NCBI GenBank assembly: GCA_030039865.1
Contig: JASHUS010000143.1
Coordinates: 1 to 9,592 of the forward strand
Direction: 5' to 3'
Source of the DNA: Thermoplasmata archaeon
GTDB taxonomy: Archaea; Thermoplasmatota; Thermoplasmata; Lutacidiplasmatales; UBA184
DNA: 9,592 bases
Under the pieces are notes generated by a model that saw nothing but the letters and a program-made list of their open reading frames with translations, did not search any database and was not told where the DNA came from. Below are positions 1 through 5,490 of the stretch, in pieces (positions within the stretch are counted from its first letter, which is position 1; each line of letters opens with the position of its first letter). The translations under genes and the position numbers were made by a program.

Positions 1-259
1 CCGCGTCGAGCGCCTGCTTGATGAGGTACTGATCGACGTTGCCCACGCGCACGAGCGGAGTCGGGCCATGCTCGCCGAGCGCGGCGACCATGCCGGCGAG
101 CGTCTCGGGATTGACCTGGGAGTGTTCGGTGTCGATCATGAACCATTCGAGGCCCGAACCCTGGAGGGCGTCGAGGCACACGACCGACGACGAGGAGATC
201 CACGTGCCGAACGATGGGTCCTTCGACGTACGAAGTCGTGCCTTCAGCCGATTCTGCAC
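1..259 (-). CDS. HpcH/HpaI-type aldolase, N-terminal part (runs off left edge)
   Basis: The first 86 residues of a class II, metal-dependent aldolase of the HpcH/HpaI (2,4-dihydroxyhept-2-enedioate aldolase) superfamily, which splits or joins 2-keto-3-deoxy acids with pyruvate in the cytoplasm. I translated it by hand from the reverse strand. It begins at GTG (257-259) and opens VQNRLKARL, followed by FGTWISSSS, the usual family N-terminus. The strand-loop WFMIDTEH (39-46) carries Asp43 and His46, and PLVRV (68-72) carries Arg71; these line up with Asp42, His45 and Arg70 of HpcH. The LIKQALDA stretch then precedes the usual Gly-rich loop, which is cut off. The metal ligands Glu and Asp lie beyond the window, so the exact substrate cannot be given. 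No ATG or TTG in frame lies in the 40 bases upstream. It is on the same strand as the OsmC-like gene, 95 bp downstream of its stop. Confidence 0.8.
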   Translation of the reverse strand, partial: MQNRLKARLRTSKDPSFGTWISSSSVVCLDALQGSGLEWFMIDTEHSQVNPETLAGMVAALGEHGPTPLVRVGNVDQYLIKQALDA

Positions 260-293
260 GTCGCTCGACCGGGCCCTGACGGGGAAACGCGAG

Positions 294-300
294 AGATAAG
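294..300 (-). promoter_or_regulatory. Possible TATA-like box for the aldolase gene
   Basis: Reading on the minus strand, CTTATCT lies about 38 nt before the GTG start at 259. The same CTTATC core stands before the OsmC-like gene. With an archaeal box-to-start distance near 26, transcription would begin about 12 nt ahead of the GTG. Weak evidence: position and base content only. Confidence 0.3.
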
Positions 301-354
301 CTCTCCACTGCGCCGAGCGCGCTCGGCGGGGCAGGACGGCAGGACGTCGCCGGT

Positions 355-831
355 CTAGGCCGTCGCGGCCGGACCCGACCCGGCGCCCGGTCTACGAACC
401 CGGGTGTCGATCGGAATGCCTTCGCGTACTGCGCCCGACACCGTGCAGAAGTCCTCGAACGTCGAGACGCAGTGTTCGAAGCGCGGACGGTCCTCCTCGT
501 TCAGTGGGGCCGTCTCAATCGTGAGCCCCAAGCGCACGACCCGCTGACGGCCCCGCGCGTTCCGGCCGACCTCGACCCGGACCGTGGTCGTGACGGGAAG
601 CGACGGCACGTGCGAGCGCTCGAGGCAGTTGTACAGCGTCGAGCTCATGCAGTGGGCGACGCTGGCCGCGAGCATCCGGGCCGGATTGGGTCCCCGGTTC
701 GCTCCGGTGGGCGCCGGCTCGTCGACCGTGATCGGTGGGAAGTCGGTGCCCGGAAATCGCACCGTGAACGTGTACCGTTCGACCTGCCGAGCTTCCGTCG
801 CCGATTCGAGGACCATCGCCGCAGCGGCCAT
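355..831 (-). CDS. OsmC-like thiol peroxidase family protein
   Basis: A 158-residue OsmC/Ohr-fold protein; members reduce organic hydroperoxides with a pair of cysteines in the cytoplasm, or have undefined thiol roles. Visible features are NPARMLAASVAHCMSSTL (49-66) with Cys61 at the start of the long central helix, and FEDFCTVSGAVREGIPI (125-141) with Cys129, matching the two reactive cysteines of the family. Cys69 and Cys121 are extra. Length fits the usual 140-160. The frame stays open further upstream to 1059, but that part is antiparallel in style, charged, and overlaps the zinc-ribbon gene in another frame, so I take ATG at 829-831; a TATA-like box lies 26 nt upstream of it, which suits a leaderless mRNA. 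ATG at 814-816 is a possible alternative. The C-terminus RRPGAGSGPAATA is low-complexity. Which substrate it acts on is unknown. Confidence 0.85.
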   Translation of the reverse strand: MAAAAMVLESATEARQVERYTFTVRFPGTDFPPITVDEPAPTGANRGPNPARMLAASVAHCMSSTLYNCLERSHVPSLPVTTTVRVEVGRNARGRQRVVRLGLTIETAPLNEEDRPRFEHCVSTFEDFCTVSGAVREGIPIDTRVRRPGAGSGPAATA

Positions 832-853
832 AGGGCCGACAGCGATACCCGGC

Positions 854-860
854 GGATAAG
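854..860 (-). promoter_or_regulatory. TATA-like box for the OsmC-like gene
   Basis: CTTATCC on the minus strand, centred 26 nt upstream of the ATG at 831. The spacing fits an archaeal box A with transcription starting at the start codon itself (leaderless). It lies in the 47-bp gap after the zinc-ribbon gene, so the OsmC-like gene may have its own promoter. Confidence 0.4.
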
Positions 861-878
861 CGGAGGGAACGAGCGTCG

Positions 879-1073
879 CTACTTGCTGCGGGACTTCTTC
901 CGGTGCTCGCGCTTCACCGGTGCCATCTCCGCGTCGTCCGAGCTCGCGCCGGATTCGTACGAAGCCTCGCTCGCCTTCTTGAGCGTGGCACCGTCGCGAT
1001 CGCAGATCGGCTTCGTCGGCGCGGGGTCGATCACGTACCCGCCGCCACAGACCGGACACTCGTAGTAGGGCAT
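879..1073 (-). CDS. Small zinc-ribbon protein, function unknown
   Basis: A 64-residue protein opening MPYYECPVCGGGYVID, with a CxxC knuckle (Cys6, Cys9) and a third cysteine in KPICDRDGATL (Cys24); Asp27 stands where a second CxxC would place its last cysteine, so the ribbon is incomplete or uses a non-Cys ligand. The middle (residues 33-50) is Ser/Ala/Asp-rich and the tail KREHRKKSRSK is strongly basic, which suits nucleic-acid or ribosome contact. The start is supported by GGAG six bases before the ATG and by AT-richer sequence (CTTAAG) about 30 nt upstream. Many archaea carry short one-knuckle zinc proteins of unknown role; I cannot name this one. It lies 47 bp upstream of the OsmC-like gene on the same strand and may be co-transcribed with it. 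Confidence 0.7.
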   Translation of the reverse strand: MPYYECPVCGGGYVIDPAPTKPICDRDGATLKKASEASYESGASSDDAEMAPVKREHRKKSRSK

Positions 1074-1317
1074 GGCTCTCTCCGTGGGGTAGTTTGGGAC
1101 GGCTTAAGAACGTCTCCCCACGTTGGCAAACGCCCGGCGCGCCCCGGTACGAACCGGTCGAGCGCAGCGGATTCGCGCGCGCCGTGGATCGTGCGCGGGG
1201 CTCCGGCGGGGGGGCCGCACGGCGTCCCGGGTATCGTCCCGACTGTTCCTCAGCCCCCCGAGCGATTCTTCGCGCAGGAACGTCGACCCGGTCGGCCGGC
1301 TCGAAGGTGAAGGTAAG

Positions 1318-1324
1318 TTTTTAT
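1318..1324 (+). promoter_or_regulatory. TATA box of the mntA-hepT operon
   Basis: TTTTTATG sits in an AT-rich island (about 1314-1345) within otherwise GC-rich DNA, about 30 nt before the ATG at 1352. This predicts a start of transcription within a few bases of the start codon. Confidence 0.5.
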
Positions 1325-1345
1325 GTCGTACCATAAATATTACAT

Positions 1346-1355
1346 TCATCGATGA
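1346..1355 (+). promoter_or_regulatory. Perfect palindrome over the mntA start codon
   Basis: TCATCGATGA is a perfect 10-bp palindrome that contains the ATG (1352-1354) and the predicted transcription start. Such a position suits an operator for self-repression of the toxin-antitoxin operon, possibly read by the zinc ribbon of the first gene. That role is inference; a 10-bp palindrome alone could be chance. Confidence 0.3.
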
Positions 1356-1780
1356 GGAAACCCGCCGGACCCACCCACTGCTATCGGTGTGGCTACTATT
1401 GGTTCCCGCGCCGGGGTCGAGTCCGACTCTGTGCACGTTGCAAGTCGCGGCTTTTCGACGTCCCCAAGCTCAGGATCCCGACGTACGGCGGCGGGATGGG
1501 CATCGAGCATGTAGTCGGCCGACGTCGGGCCGAAGTGCGCCGGCTCGCCCGACGGTACGGGGCGCGCGAGGTCCGTATCTTCGGATCGGTCGCCCGCCAC
1601 GAAGCGACGCTCGCGAGCGACGTCGACCTGCTCGTAGATCCGTGCGGCCCTCGGTTCGACCCGATTGGGCTGGCCATGGAACTCCGACGACTCCTCGGAC
1701 GGCGTGTGGACGTGGTATCCGAGGGCTCGCTTCACTGGTACGTCCAGCCCCAGGTCATCGCGGAGGCGATACCGTTGTGA
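1352..1780 (+). CDS. mntA: MntA-like nucleotidyltransferase antitoxin with N-terminal zinc ribbon
   Basis: A 142-residue protein in two parts. Residues 9-36 form a zinc ribbon: CYRC (Cys10, Cys13), an aromatic-basic stretch GYYWFPRRGRVRL, then CARC (Cys27, Cys30). Residues about 52-142 are a minimal nucleotidyltransferase (MNT) domain: GS at 78-79 followed after exactly ten residues by DVD (Asp90, Asp92), the GSx10DxD signature, and a third acidic residue Asp120 in RRVDVV. In type VII toxin-antitoxin systems such an enzyme silences its HEPN partner by adding AMP to the tyrosine of the toxin's RxxxxHxY motif, using ATP. The stop overlaps the GTG of the HEPN gene by four bases, so the two are translationally coupled. 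MNT antitoxins are usually about 100 residues; the added ribbon probably serves DNA binding or partner contact. The ATG at 1352 is chosen because both ribbon knuckles need it and the TATA box fits. Confidence 0.88.
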   Translation: MRKPAGPTHCYRCGYYWFPRRGRVRLCARCKSRLFDVPKLRIPTYGGGMGIEHVVGRRRAEVRRLARRYGAREVRIFGSVARHEATLASDVDLLVDPCGPRFDPIGLAMELRRLLGRRVDVVSEGSLHWYVQPQVIAEAIPL

Positions 1781-2121
1781 GCGAGGACCGGACCCGCGAT
1801 CGGCTCTCGCTCGCGATCGAGCACCTCCAGAACGCCGTCCGGTACTCCCAGCGGGGACGTGTGGCCTTCTTCGCCGACGACAATCCCGATACCTATCGGC
1901 TCGTAGAGGGAGAACTCCGCAAGGCCTTCGAGTCGCTCGATCGTCAGGGCGACTCGTTCTTCACAGCCAACCCTCGCTTGGATAGGGCTCGTATCGCCGA
2001 AGTCCGCCAGTTCCTGACCCACGACTATTCCGACGTCGACCCGCCGGTGATCTGGCGGTTGGTCACCGAGGACGCACCGCGACTCTTGCGTCTGCTCGCG
2101 CGGGTCAGACTCCCACGGTAG
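1777..2121 (+). CDS. hepT: HepT-like HEPN ribonuclease toxin (DUF86 type)
   Basis: A 114-residue helical protein of the HEPN family, partner of the preceding nucleotidyltransferase. The start is GTG at 1777-1779 within GTGA, overlapping the upstream stop; the frame is open far upstream, but that part only shadows the first gene. The family motif RxxxxHxY is RQFLTHDY: Arg77, His82 and Tyr84, followed by SDVDPPVIWRLV, the usual DUF86 end of the domain. HEPN toxins of this class cut RNA (for example tRNA ends) as dimers and are held inactive by AMP addition to the motif tyrosine; Tyr84 is the expected target. Length matches HepT proteins (110-145). All motif residues are present, so the toxin appears functional. 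It lies just upstream of the tRNA-Arg gene, outside the repeat-bounded island. Confidence 0.87.
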   Translation: MSEDRTRDRLSLAIEHLQNAVRYSQRGRVAFFADDNPDTYRLVEGELRKAFESLDRQGDSFFTANPRLDRARIAEVRQFLTHDYSDVDPPVIWRLVTEDAPRLLRLLARVRLPR

Positions 2122-2181
2122 CGATTCGCGGCCGCGGCTCGCTCGACTCAGCGCGCGAGCTCCTCACGGACTTCGCCCTAG

Positions 2182-2193
2182 GTCCCCGGGGAC
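2182..2193. other. Perfect 12-bp palindrome between hepT and tRNA-Arg
   Basis: GTCCCCGGGGAC, a perfect palindrome 61 bp after the hepT stop and 82 bp before the tRNA gene. It could form a short hairpin in RNA, but with no loop and no T-run it is a poor terminator. No function can be assigned. Confidence 0.3.
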
Positions 2194-2274
2194 TCCGAAG
2201 GGCTCTCCCCGACTTGGCGGGCACCGACAGAGAAGTTGTTAAGGGGTCAATCTTGCCGCGTCGATGTCCAGCCT

Positions 2275-2348
2275 GGGCCCGTAGTATAGCTTGGATATCA
2301 CGGAGGCCTCCGGAGCCTCAAACCCGGGTTCGAATCCCGGCGGGCCCG
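2275..2348 (+). tRNA. tRNA-Arg (anticodon CCG)
   Basis: A 74-base tRNA with all arms: acceptor GGGCCCG (2275-2281) pairs fully with CGGGCCC (2341-2347), discriminator G at 2348; anticodon stem GAGGC/GCCTC around loop CTCCGGA with CCG at 2310-2312; variable loop of four bases; T arm CCGGG-TTCGAAT-CCCGG. It reads the CGG arginine codon. No CCA is encoded, as in many archaea. The D stem is weak: G10-C25 and T11-A24 pair, T13/T22 do not (also seen in archaeal Asp/Glu tRNAs), and A12/C23 is a mismatch. TTGTTAAG about 38 nt upstream is a candidate promoter box. No intron is seen. Its 3' end is the source of the attachment-site repeats further right, and the gene stays complete, as expected after integrations that rebuild the target. 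Confidence 0.95.
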
Positions 2349-2350
2349 TA
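2330..2350 (+). repeat. Attachment-site repeat, copy 1 (in tRNA-Arg)
   Basis: Core TCGAATCCCGGCGGGCCCG (2330-2348) is the T loop and 3' acceptor strand of the tRNA; the following TA is shared with copy 2. This is the classical crossover position for tyrosine-recombinase integration in tRNA genes. Confidence 0.75.
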
Positions 2351-2483
2351 ACACTTTCCTTGTAGAACCCACGCCGGCGACGTCCCCTGGGCGGGGGGAG
2401 GAGCCTCGCCAGCTGCTTGGGGCGTCGGCGGGCGATCGTCCGCGGATTGGAGACGCGGAAGTGAGCCCGCCGCCCGTTCGGAA

Positions 2484-2622
2484 TTGGAACTGTCGATCCT
2501 CGAAGGCGACGTACAGGAGGTTCTCCGGACACCGCCCGACGAGTCGGTTCACTGCGTCGTTACCTGGCCTCCCGGTTGGGGACTAAGGGATTGGGGAATC
2601 CTGCCCGTGCTCGGAGGCGGGA
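2484..2622 (+). pseudogene. DNA methyltransferase N-terminal remnant, copy A
   Basis: A TTG-started frame giving LELSILEGDVQEVLR then PPDESVHCVVTWPPGWGLRD, the N-terminus of a site-specific DNA methyltransferase of the beta class (N4-cytosine or N6-adenine). In intact members this reads as a Gly-Asp motif I strand, then TSPPYWGLRDYG, with SPPY the catalytic motif IV. Here SPPY has become WPPG and RDYG has become RDWG, so even this stretch is inactive. Similarity to copy B stops near 2622 (after PVLGGG), where the frame enters the promoter of the VOC gene; the open frame itself ends at 2690. The 150 bp before it match the leader of copy B and start at the tRNA 3' end. The remnant is therefore probably the left end of an integrated element whose methyltransferase was deleted. 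Confidence 0.7.
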
Positions 2623-2632
2623 GAAGTAAACT
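2623..2632 (+). promoter_or_regulatory. Possible promoter box of the VOC gene
   Basis: GAAGTAAACTTC (2623-2634) combines a TATA-like AGTAAAC with a GAAG/CTTC inverted repeat, about 30 nt before the ATG at 2657. The spacing suits a short leader. No Shine-Dalgarno sequence precedes the ATG. Confidence 0.35.
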
Positions 2633-2656
2633 TCGGAGCCCACCTCGTGTCGGCGC

Positions 2657-3034
2657 ATGCGGGTCAAAGGGGTGGCCTGGGTCGGGGTGAAGACCACCAG
2701 TGTGGACGTGTCGGCCCAGTTTTTCGAGCAGGTTTTGGGCCTTCGAATGGCTCGGAGAGACGGAAGCTTCGCCGCGCTTCGCTTCCCAGAGGGCGGTACC
2801 CTAGAGCTGTTTGGGCCGGAGGGACCCGATGGACCCGAACAGTTCCGGGCGAACAAGGTCGCGGTTGGGTTCCTGGTCGAAGACATCGACGCGGCGTGCC
2901 GGGAGCTTAGGTCTGCTGGTGTCGAGCTCGTGGGTCGGCTTCAGCGGGATCGTCGGACCGGCTATGTTTGGCAGCACTTCCGCGGACCCGACGGCTTACT
3001 CTATGAGTTGACCTACGATCCGACCTACCCCTGA
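2657..3034 (+). CDS. VOC-superfamily (glyoxalase/bleomycin-resistance fold) protein
   Basis: A 125-residue protein with the two beta-alpha-beta-beta-beta modules of the vicinal oxygen chelate fold. Module one: VAWVGVKTTSVD, then SAQFFEQVLGLRM and the strand GTLELFGP with Glu50. Module two: NKVAVGFLVEDIDAA, then RSAGVELVG and GPDGLLYELTYD with Glu117. The two glutamates of the usual metal site are kept, but the first-strand residue of each half (normally His or Gln) is Trp8 and Val68/Val70, so the site is incomplete and metal catalysis is doubtful. Family roles range from glyoxalase and dioxygenase to antibiotic binding; substrate cannot be told. It stands alone in segment A between the methyltransferase remnant and the VapBC pair. 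ATG 2657 is the first start in frame and gives the full first strand. Confidence 0.82.
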   Translation: MRVKGVAWVGVKTTSVDVSAQFFEQVLGLRMARRDGSFAALRFPEGGTLELFGPEGPDGPEQFRANKVAVGFLVEDIDAACRELRSAGVELVGRLQRDRRTGYVWQHFRGPDGLLYELTYDPTYP

Positions 3035-3258
3035 GTGGGGTTGCGGGACCAAGGAGTCCGTGCTGGGTCTATCCGGACCTCTGGCCAACACGAAGGAACG
3101 GCCGGTTCCCCCTCCGCCCGACGTCCGTGACTGACGGGCACGTACCTTGGCGAACTTGTGACGGACAATCGTATCGGACCGCTGCTCACTGACTTCAATG
3201 CGCTCGAGGGTCTCCTGGCGGTAAATGTTCCTCAGCCGTCTGTCTCCAGATACGTAGA

Positions 3259-3266
3259 AATATCTA
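3259..3266 (+). promoter_or_regulatory. TATA box of vapBC copy 1
   Basis: AAATATCTAT in a locally AT-rich patch, about 30 nt before the GTG start at 3293. It predicts a leader of only a few bases. Confidence 0.5.
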
Positions 3267-3270
3267 TTTG

Positions 3271-3284
3271 GTAGAGTGTTCTAC
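3271..3284. promoter_or_regulatory. Inverted-repeat operator candidate of vapBC copy 1
   Basis: GTAGA-gtgt-TCTAC, a 5-bp inverted repeat between the TATA box and the GTG start. A further half-site GTAGAA at 3254-3259 lies on the other side of the box and also pairs with TTCTAC (3279-3284). VapB-VapC complexes commonly repress their own promoter through such sites; here this is inference from position. Confidence 0.45.
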
Positions 3285-3292
3285 TTCTCGTC

Positions 3293-3568
3293 GTGGCGAC
3301 GTCCGTGAAGATGCTCCCTCGGGACAAGGAGCGGCTGGACCGTCTGCAGGGGGAAATCACAGTGCACCGGGGCCGTCGCCTTCCGCAGCAGGCAGTCCTC
3401 GCGTGGCTGCTGGATCTCGGCGAGGCCCAGCAGCGTCGCTGGTCAAACGACTCCGACCGCCCGATGAGCCCACGCGAGATCGCGGGCCTCCGCCGTCTGG
3501 CGGTACGTACTGGGATTGCAACCCGCGAAGAGGAGATCGATGCGACGATCGCGAGGGCCGTACGGTGA
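3293..3568 (+). CDS. VapB-like antitoxin, copy 1
   Basis: A 91-residue protein starting at GTG, directly before a PIN toxin gene and overlapping it by four bases. The N-terminal stretch ATSVKMLPRDKERLDRLQ then VHRGRRLPQQAVLAWLLDLGEAQ looks like a short strand plus two helices of a ribbon-helix-helix DNA-binding antitoxin. The C-terminal half, with SPREIAGLRRLAV and REEEIDATIARAVR, is charged and helical, as expected for the part that wraps the toxin. Its function as antitoxin is inferred from the partner and order. It is longer than the second antitoxin in the window and not obviously its relative. Confidence 0.75.
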   Translation: MATSVKMLPRDKERLDRLQGEITVHRGRRLPQQAVLAWLLDLGEAQQRRWSNDSDRPMSPREIAGLRRLAVRTGIATREEEIDATIARAVR

Positions 3569-3984
3569 CGGTCCTCCTCGACACCGGAGTGATCTTCGCA
3601 TTTCTCCATATGGACGACGGCCGACACGAGGATGCGATGGGGCTCGTTTCTCGCATCGCCCGGCGGGAGTTCGGAAAGCCGTTCGTCTCCGATCACGTCA
3701 TCGATGAGCTGTTCATGCTGGCCCGGGCACGGACACGGTCCGCGGACCTCGAGGAGTCGCTCCGGCGTTTCCTCCCCCTGCCGACGCCGGGGCTCCGCGG
3801 GCTGACGGCGGTTTCCCTGGGGGTGGCCGTCTTAGAACCCGCTTGGGAAGAGTACCGGAGGTTCCGGGATCAGGGTCTCAGTTTCACGGATGCATCCCTG
3901 ATCGTGACCTTGCGAGAGATGAAGATCGACTACCTGGCAACGTATGACCGACGTCTGGCTCGACTGGTCCCCCACGCGGAGTAA
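3565..3984 (+). CDS. vapC: VapC-like PIN-domain ribonuclease toxin, copy 1
   Basis: A 139-residue PIN-domain protein starting at GTG within GTGA, coupled to the antitoxin. It opens TVLLDTGVIFAFLH with Asp6, has SDHVIDELFML with Glu48, then LSFTDASLIVTLRE with Asp109 and IDYLATYDRRL with Asp128: the four acidic residues that hold Mg2+ or Mn2+ in VapC ribonucleases. Length and order match the family, which cuts tRNA, rRNA or mRNA to stop growth. All catalytic residues are present, so it is probably active. An in-frame extension upstream to 3268 is open but overlaps the antitoxin and is rejected. The stop lies 46 bp before the second attachment-site repeat, so the pair is the last cargo of segment A. 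Confidence 0.88.
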   Translation: MTVLLDTGVIFAFLHMDDGRHEDAMGLVSRIARREFGKPFVSDHVIDELFMLARARTRSADLEESLRRFLPLPTPGLRGLTAVSLGVAVLEPAWEEYRRFRDQGLSFTDASLIVTLREMKIDYLATYDRRLARLVPHAE

Positions 3985-4030
3985 AGGGTCCCCTGTCGCA
4001 CCTCCCTGAGTAGTCGAGGGGGAATCGGCG

Positions 4031-4051
4031 TCGAATCCCGGCGGGCCCGTA
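4031..4051 (+). repeat. Attachment-site repeat, copy 2
   Basis: The 19-base core TCGAATCCCGGCGGGCCCG plus TA is identical to the end of tRNA-Arg and its first two downstream bases. The sequence before it does not form a tRNA, so only the crossover part is present. What follows (4052-4182) resembles the stretch after the real tRNA. Confidence 0.75.
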
Positions 4052-4182
4052 TCCCTTTCGAAACAGAACCCATACCGGCGGCCTTCCCCGACCTGAGGGA
4101 AGGGCCTTGGGTGAGCCTTTGGGAACCGAAGGTCGATCCTTCTCGGTTGAGGACGTTGGGGTGGCCCGCGACCCCGGCGGGA

Positions 4183-4421
4183 TTGGAGCCCGCCATCCTC
4201 GAAGGTGAGCTCCCGGGGGTGCTCCGGGCCCTCTCCGACGAGTCCGTCCACTGTATCGTGACCTCGCCCCCTACTGGGGATTAAGGGACTACGGAATCCC
4301 GCCCGTGCTCTGGGGAGGGGACGCCTTCTGCCCACACGAGTGGGAGGTCCGTCCACCGCGCGTCGGGCAACCCGGACAGGGTGGATCAGGACGGCGGACC
4401 GCCGGTCCGAGGCAATCCTGA
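4183..4421 (+). pseudogene. Frameshifted DNA methyltransferase N-terminal remnant, copy B
   Basis: The TTG frame reads LEPAILEGELPGVLR then ALSDESVHCIVTSPP and then hits TAA (4282-4284). One base lost in the run of Cs at 4267-4271 explains it: in the neighbouring frame from 4272 the protein goes on as YWGLRDYGIPPVLWGGD, AFCPHEWEVRPPRVGQPGQ, until TGA at 4419. Joined, this gives the motif IV core TSPPYWGLRDYG of beta-class DNA methyltransferases, better kept than in copy A, but the Gly-Asp of motif I is Gly-Glu. After about 4360 I no longer recognise methyltransferase sequence. The gene is thus a dead 5' fragment. Start and preceding leader match copy A in sequence and spacing (151 against 153 bases from the tRNA-end repeat). 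Confidence 0.75.
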
Positions 4422-4752
4422 AGGCCCCACCGCCCTGACCGACCTCTGGAGTCCGAGCCGGGGCGAGGGGAGCTGTGTCCGAGGGGCGGTCCGAGGCGGA
4501 TTCGGCGAGGAGAGGGGCTTCGCAGCGTCGGCCGGGCTCCGAGCGGGCCGACCACGATCGGGTTGATCCGGCCCGTCCGCGAGCGCGCCCCGTCGAGCTC
4601 CACCGACCCGAGGTCCACCTTCGCCCGCGGGGGCCGGTAGGGTCGGCGGAAGCGCGCCCATCGGGTCCGAGCGGCCGTGACCGGCGTGCGCATCGACCCC
4701 CCGGGCGACGTGGGATCCGTAGACCGCGGCACGTACGGCCCCGGTCCGCTCC
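4422..4752. other. About 330 bp with no recognisable gene
   Basis: Open frames exist on both strands here, but their products are Arg/Pro/Gly-rich without any motif I know, as GC-rich non-coding DNA gives. It may hold decayed remainder of the methyltransferase element and the promoter of the following membrane-protein gene; no clear TATA box is seen. Confidence 0.4.
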
Positions 4753-5490
4753 ATGAGCGGCGCGTCCCCCAGTGTCGCACGCGGAACCAAGAGCCCGAGC
4801 GAGGGCAGCGCGGTCGATGCTTCCGGAAGGGACTCTCCGACCCCGACCGAACTCGACCGGGTCGTGGGTCGCGCGCTCGAATTCCAAGGGTTCCTTTTGC
4901 GCCGGGCGTGGGGGATCTACTACTTGGCCTGGGCGGTCGCCTTCGTCGTTTTCTTCGTGGTGCCCGGAGCCCTCGCCTCCGAGCTCTCCTCCGCAACACT
5001 CCCGGAAGCGGTGCTCTACGACGCGCTCCAGGGCGCCTCCGTCCTCCTCGTAGTCTGGGTGACGTGGTGGGCCGTCGGCCAGTCCGTACGGGCCGGCCGC
5101 CTGCGCGACACGTTGGAGGGACGGCCCCTTTCCCGGCGATGGTTCGCCCAGATCCTCGGGGTGGCGCTCGCGATCACCGCCGTCGTGGTGATCGTCGGGC
5201 TCGTCAACGTCTTCGCCGGTTATCTCGTGCTCGACGCCTGCGTCGGCGCGGCGGTCCTCTGGCTCCTGTTCCAAGCCCGGCCCTGGTTCCGCCCCATCCC
5301 GCCCGAGGCCACCCTGGCGATCGTCGCGTTTGCCGCTAGCGTCGGGGCCTCAGCGGCGGCTCTGGTCGTCACGCGCGATCCGCTGCTGTTCTCGGTTGGG
5401 TGGCTCGTCGCAACCGCCTCCTGGGCGCTCGCCGGAGGCTACGGGCTCTACCACGCGCCGGAGGAGATGACCGGTGGCGCCGGCGGGTGA
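4753..5490 (+). CDS. Six-span membrane protein, first gene of the ABC module
   Basis: A 245-residue integral membrane protein that I do not recognise. Residues 1-35 are hydrophilic and Ser/Gly-rich; then come hydrophobic spans at about 54-76, 90-111, 132-153, 155-175, 187-206 and 210-231, and a short tail. The loop between spans 2 and 3 (VRAGRLRDTLEGRPLSRRW) is positively charged and probably cytoplasmic. No catalytic motif is seen. The start is ATG 4753, with no Shine-Dalgarno sequence; a later start would still keep all spans. Its end overlaps the winged-helix gene by 17 bases, so it belongs to the ABC operon. Possible roles are a sensor for the regulator, an accessory part of the transporter, or an immunity-type protein; the sequence does not decide. 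Confidence 0.8.
   Translation: MSGASPSVARGTKSPSEGSAVDASGRDSPTPTELDRVVGRALEFQGFLLRRAWGIYYLAWAVAFVVFFVVPGALASELSSATLPEAVLYDALQGASVLLVVWVTWWAVGQSVRAGRLRDTLEGRPLSRRWFAQILGVALAITAVVVIVGLVNVFAGYLVLDACVGAAVLWLLFQARPWFRPIPPEATLAIVAFAASVGASAAALVVTRDPLLFSVGWLVATASWALAGGYGLYHAPEEMTGGAGG

Noticed and set aside
39..358. Two short plus-strand frames over the left edge
   Set aside because: Both are antisense to the aldolase N-terminus, whose minus-strand translation fits the HpcH/HpaI family residue by residue.
832..1059. N-terminal extension of the OsmC-like protein by 76 codons
   Set aside because: It overlaps the zinc-ribbon gene out of frame and has no OsmC similarity; a TATA-like box stands 26 nt before ATG 831.
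1123..1776. In-frame upstream extension of the HEPN gene (332 codons in all)
   Set aside because: It shadows the MntA gene in another frame, and its product is Arg/Pro-rich. The GTG at 1777 in a stop-start overlap gives the full HEPN domain.
4289..4999. Minus-strand frames over the unexplained region
   Set aside because: Products are basic, Arg/Ser/Pro-rich and without any recognised motif; no start signals.
3832..5274. A 480-codon open frame on the minus strand
   Set aside because: It runs antisense to vapC copy 1, the methyltransferase remnant and the membrane-protein gene; the product is Arg/Gly/Pro-rich with no family motif, as expected from antisense of GC-rich genes.
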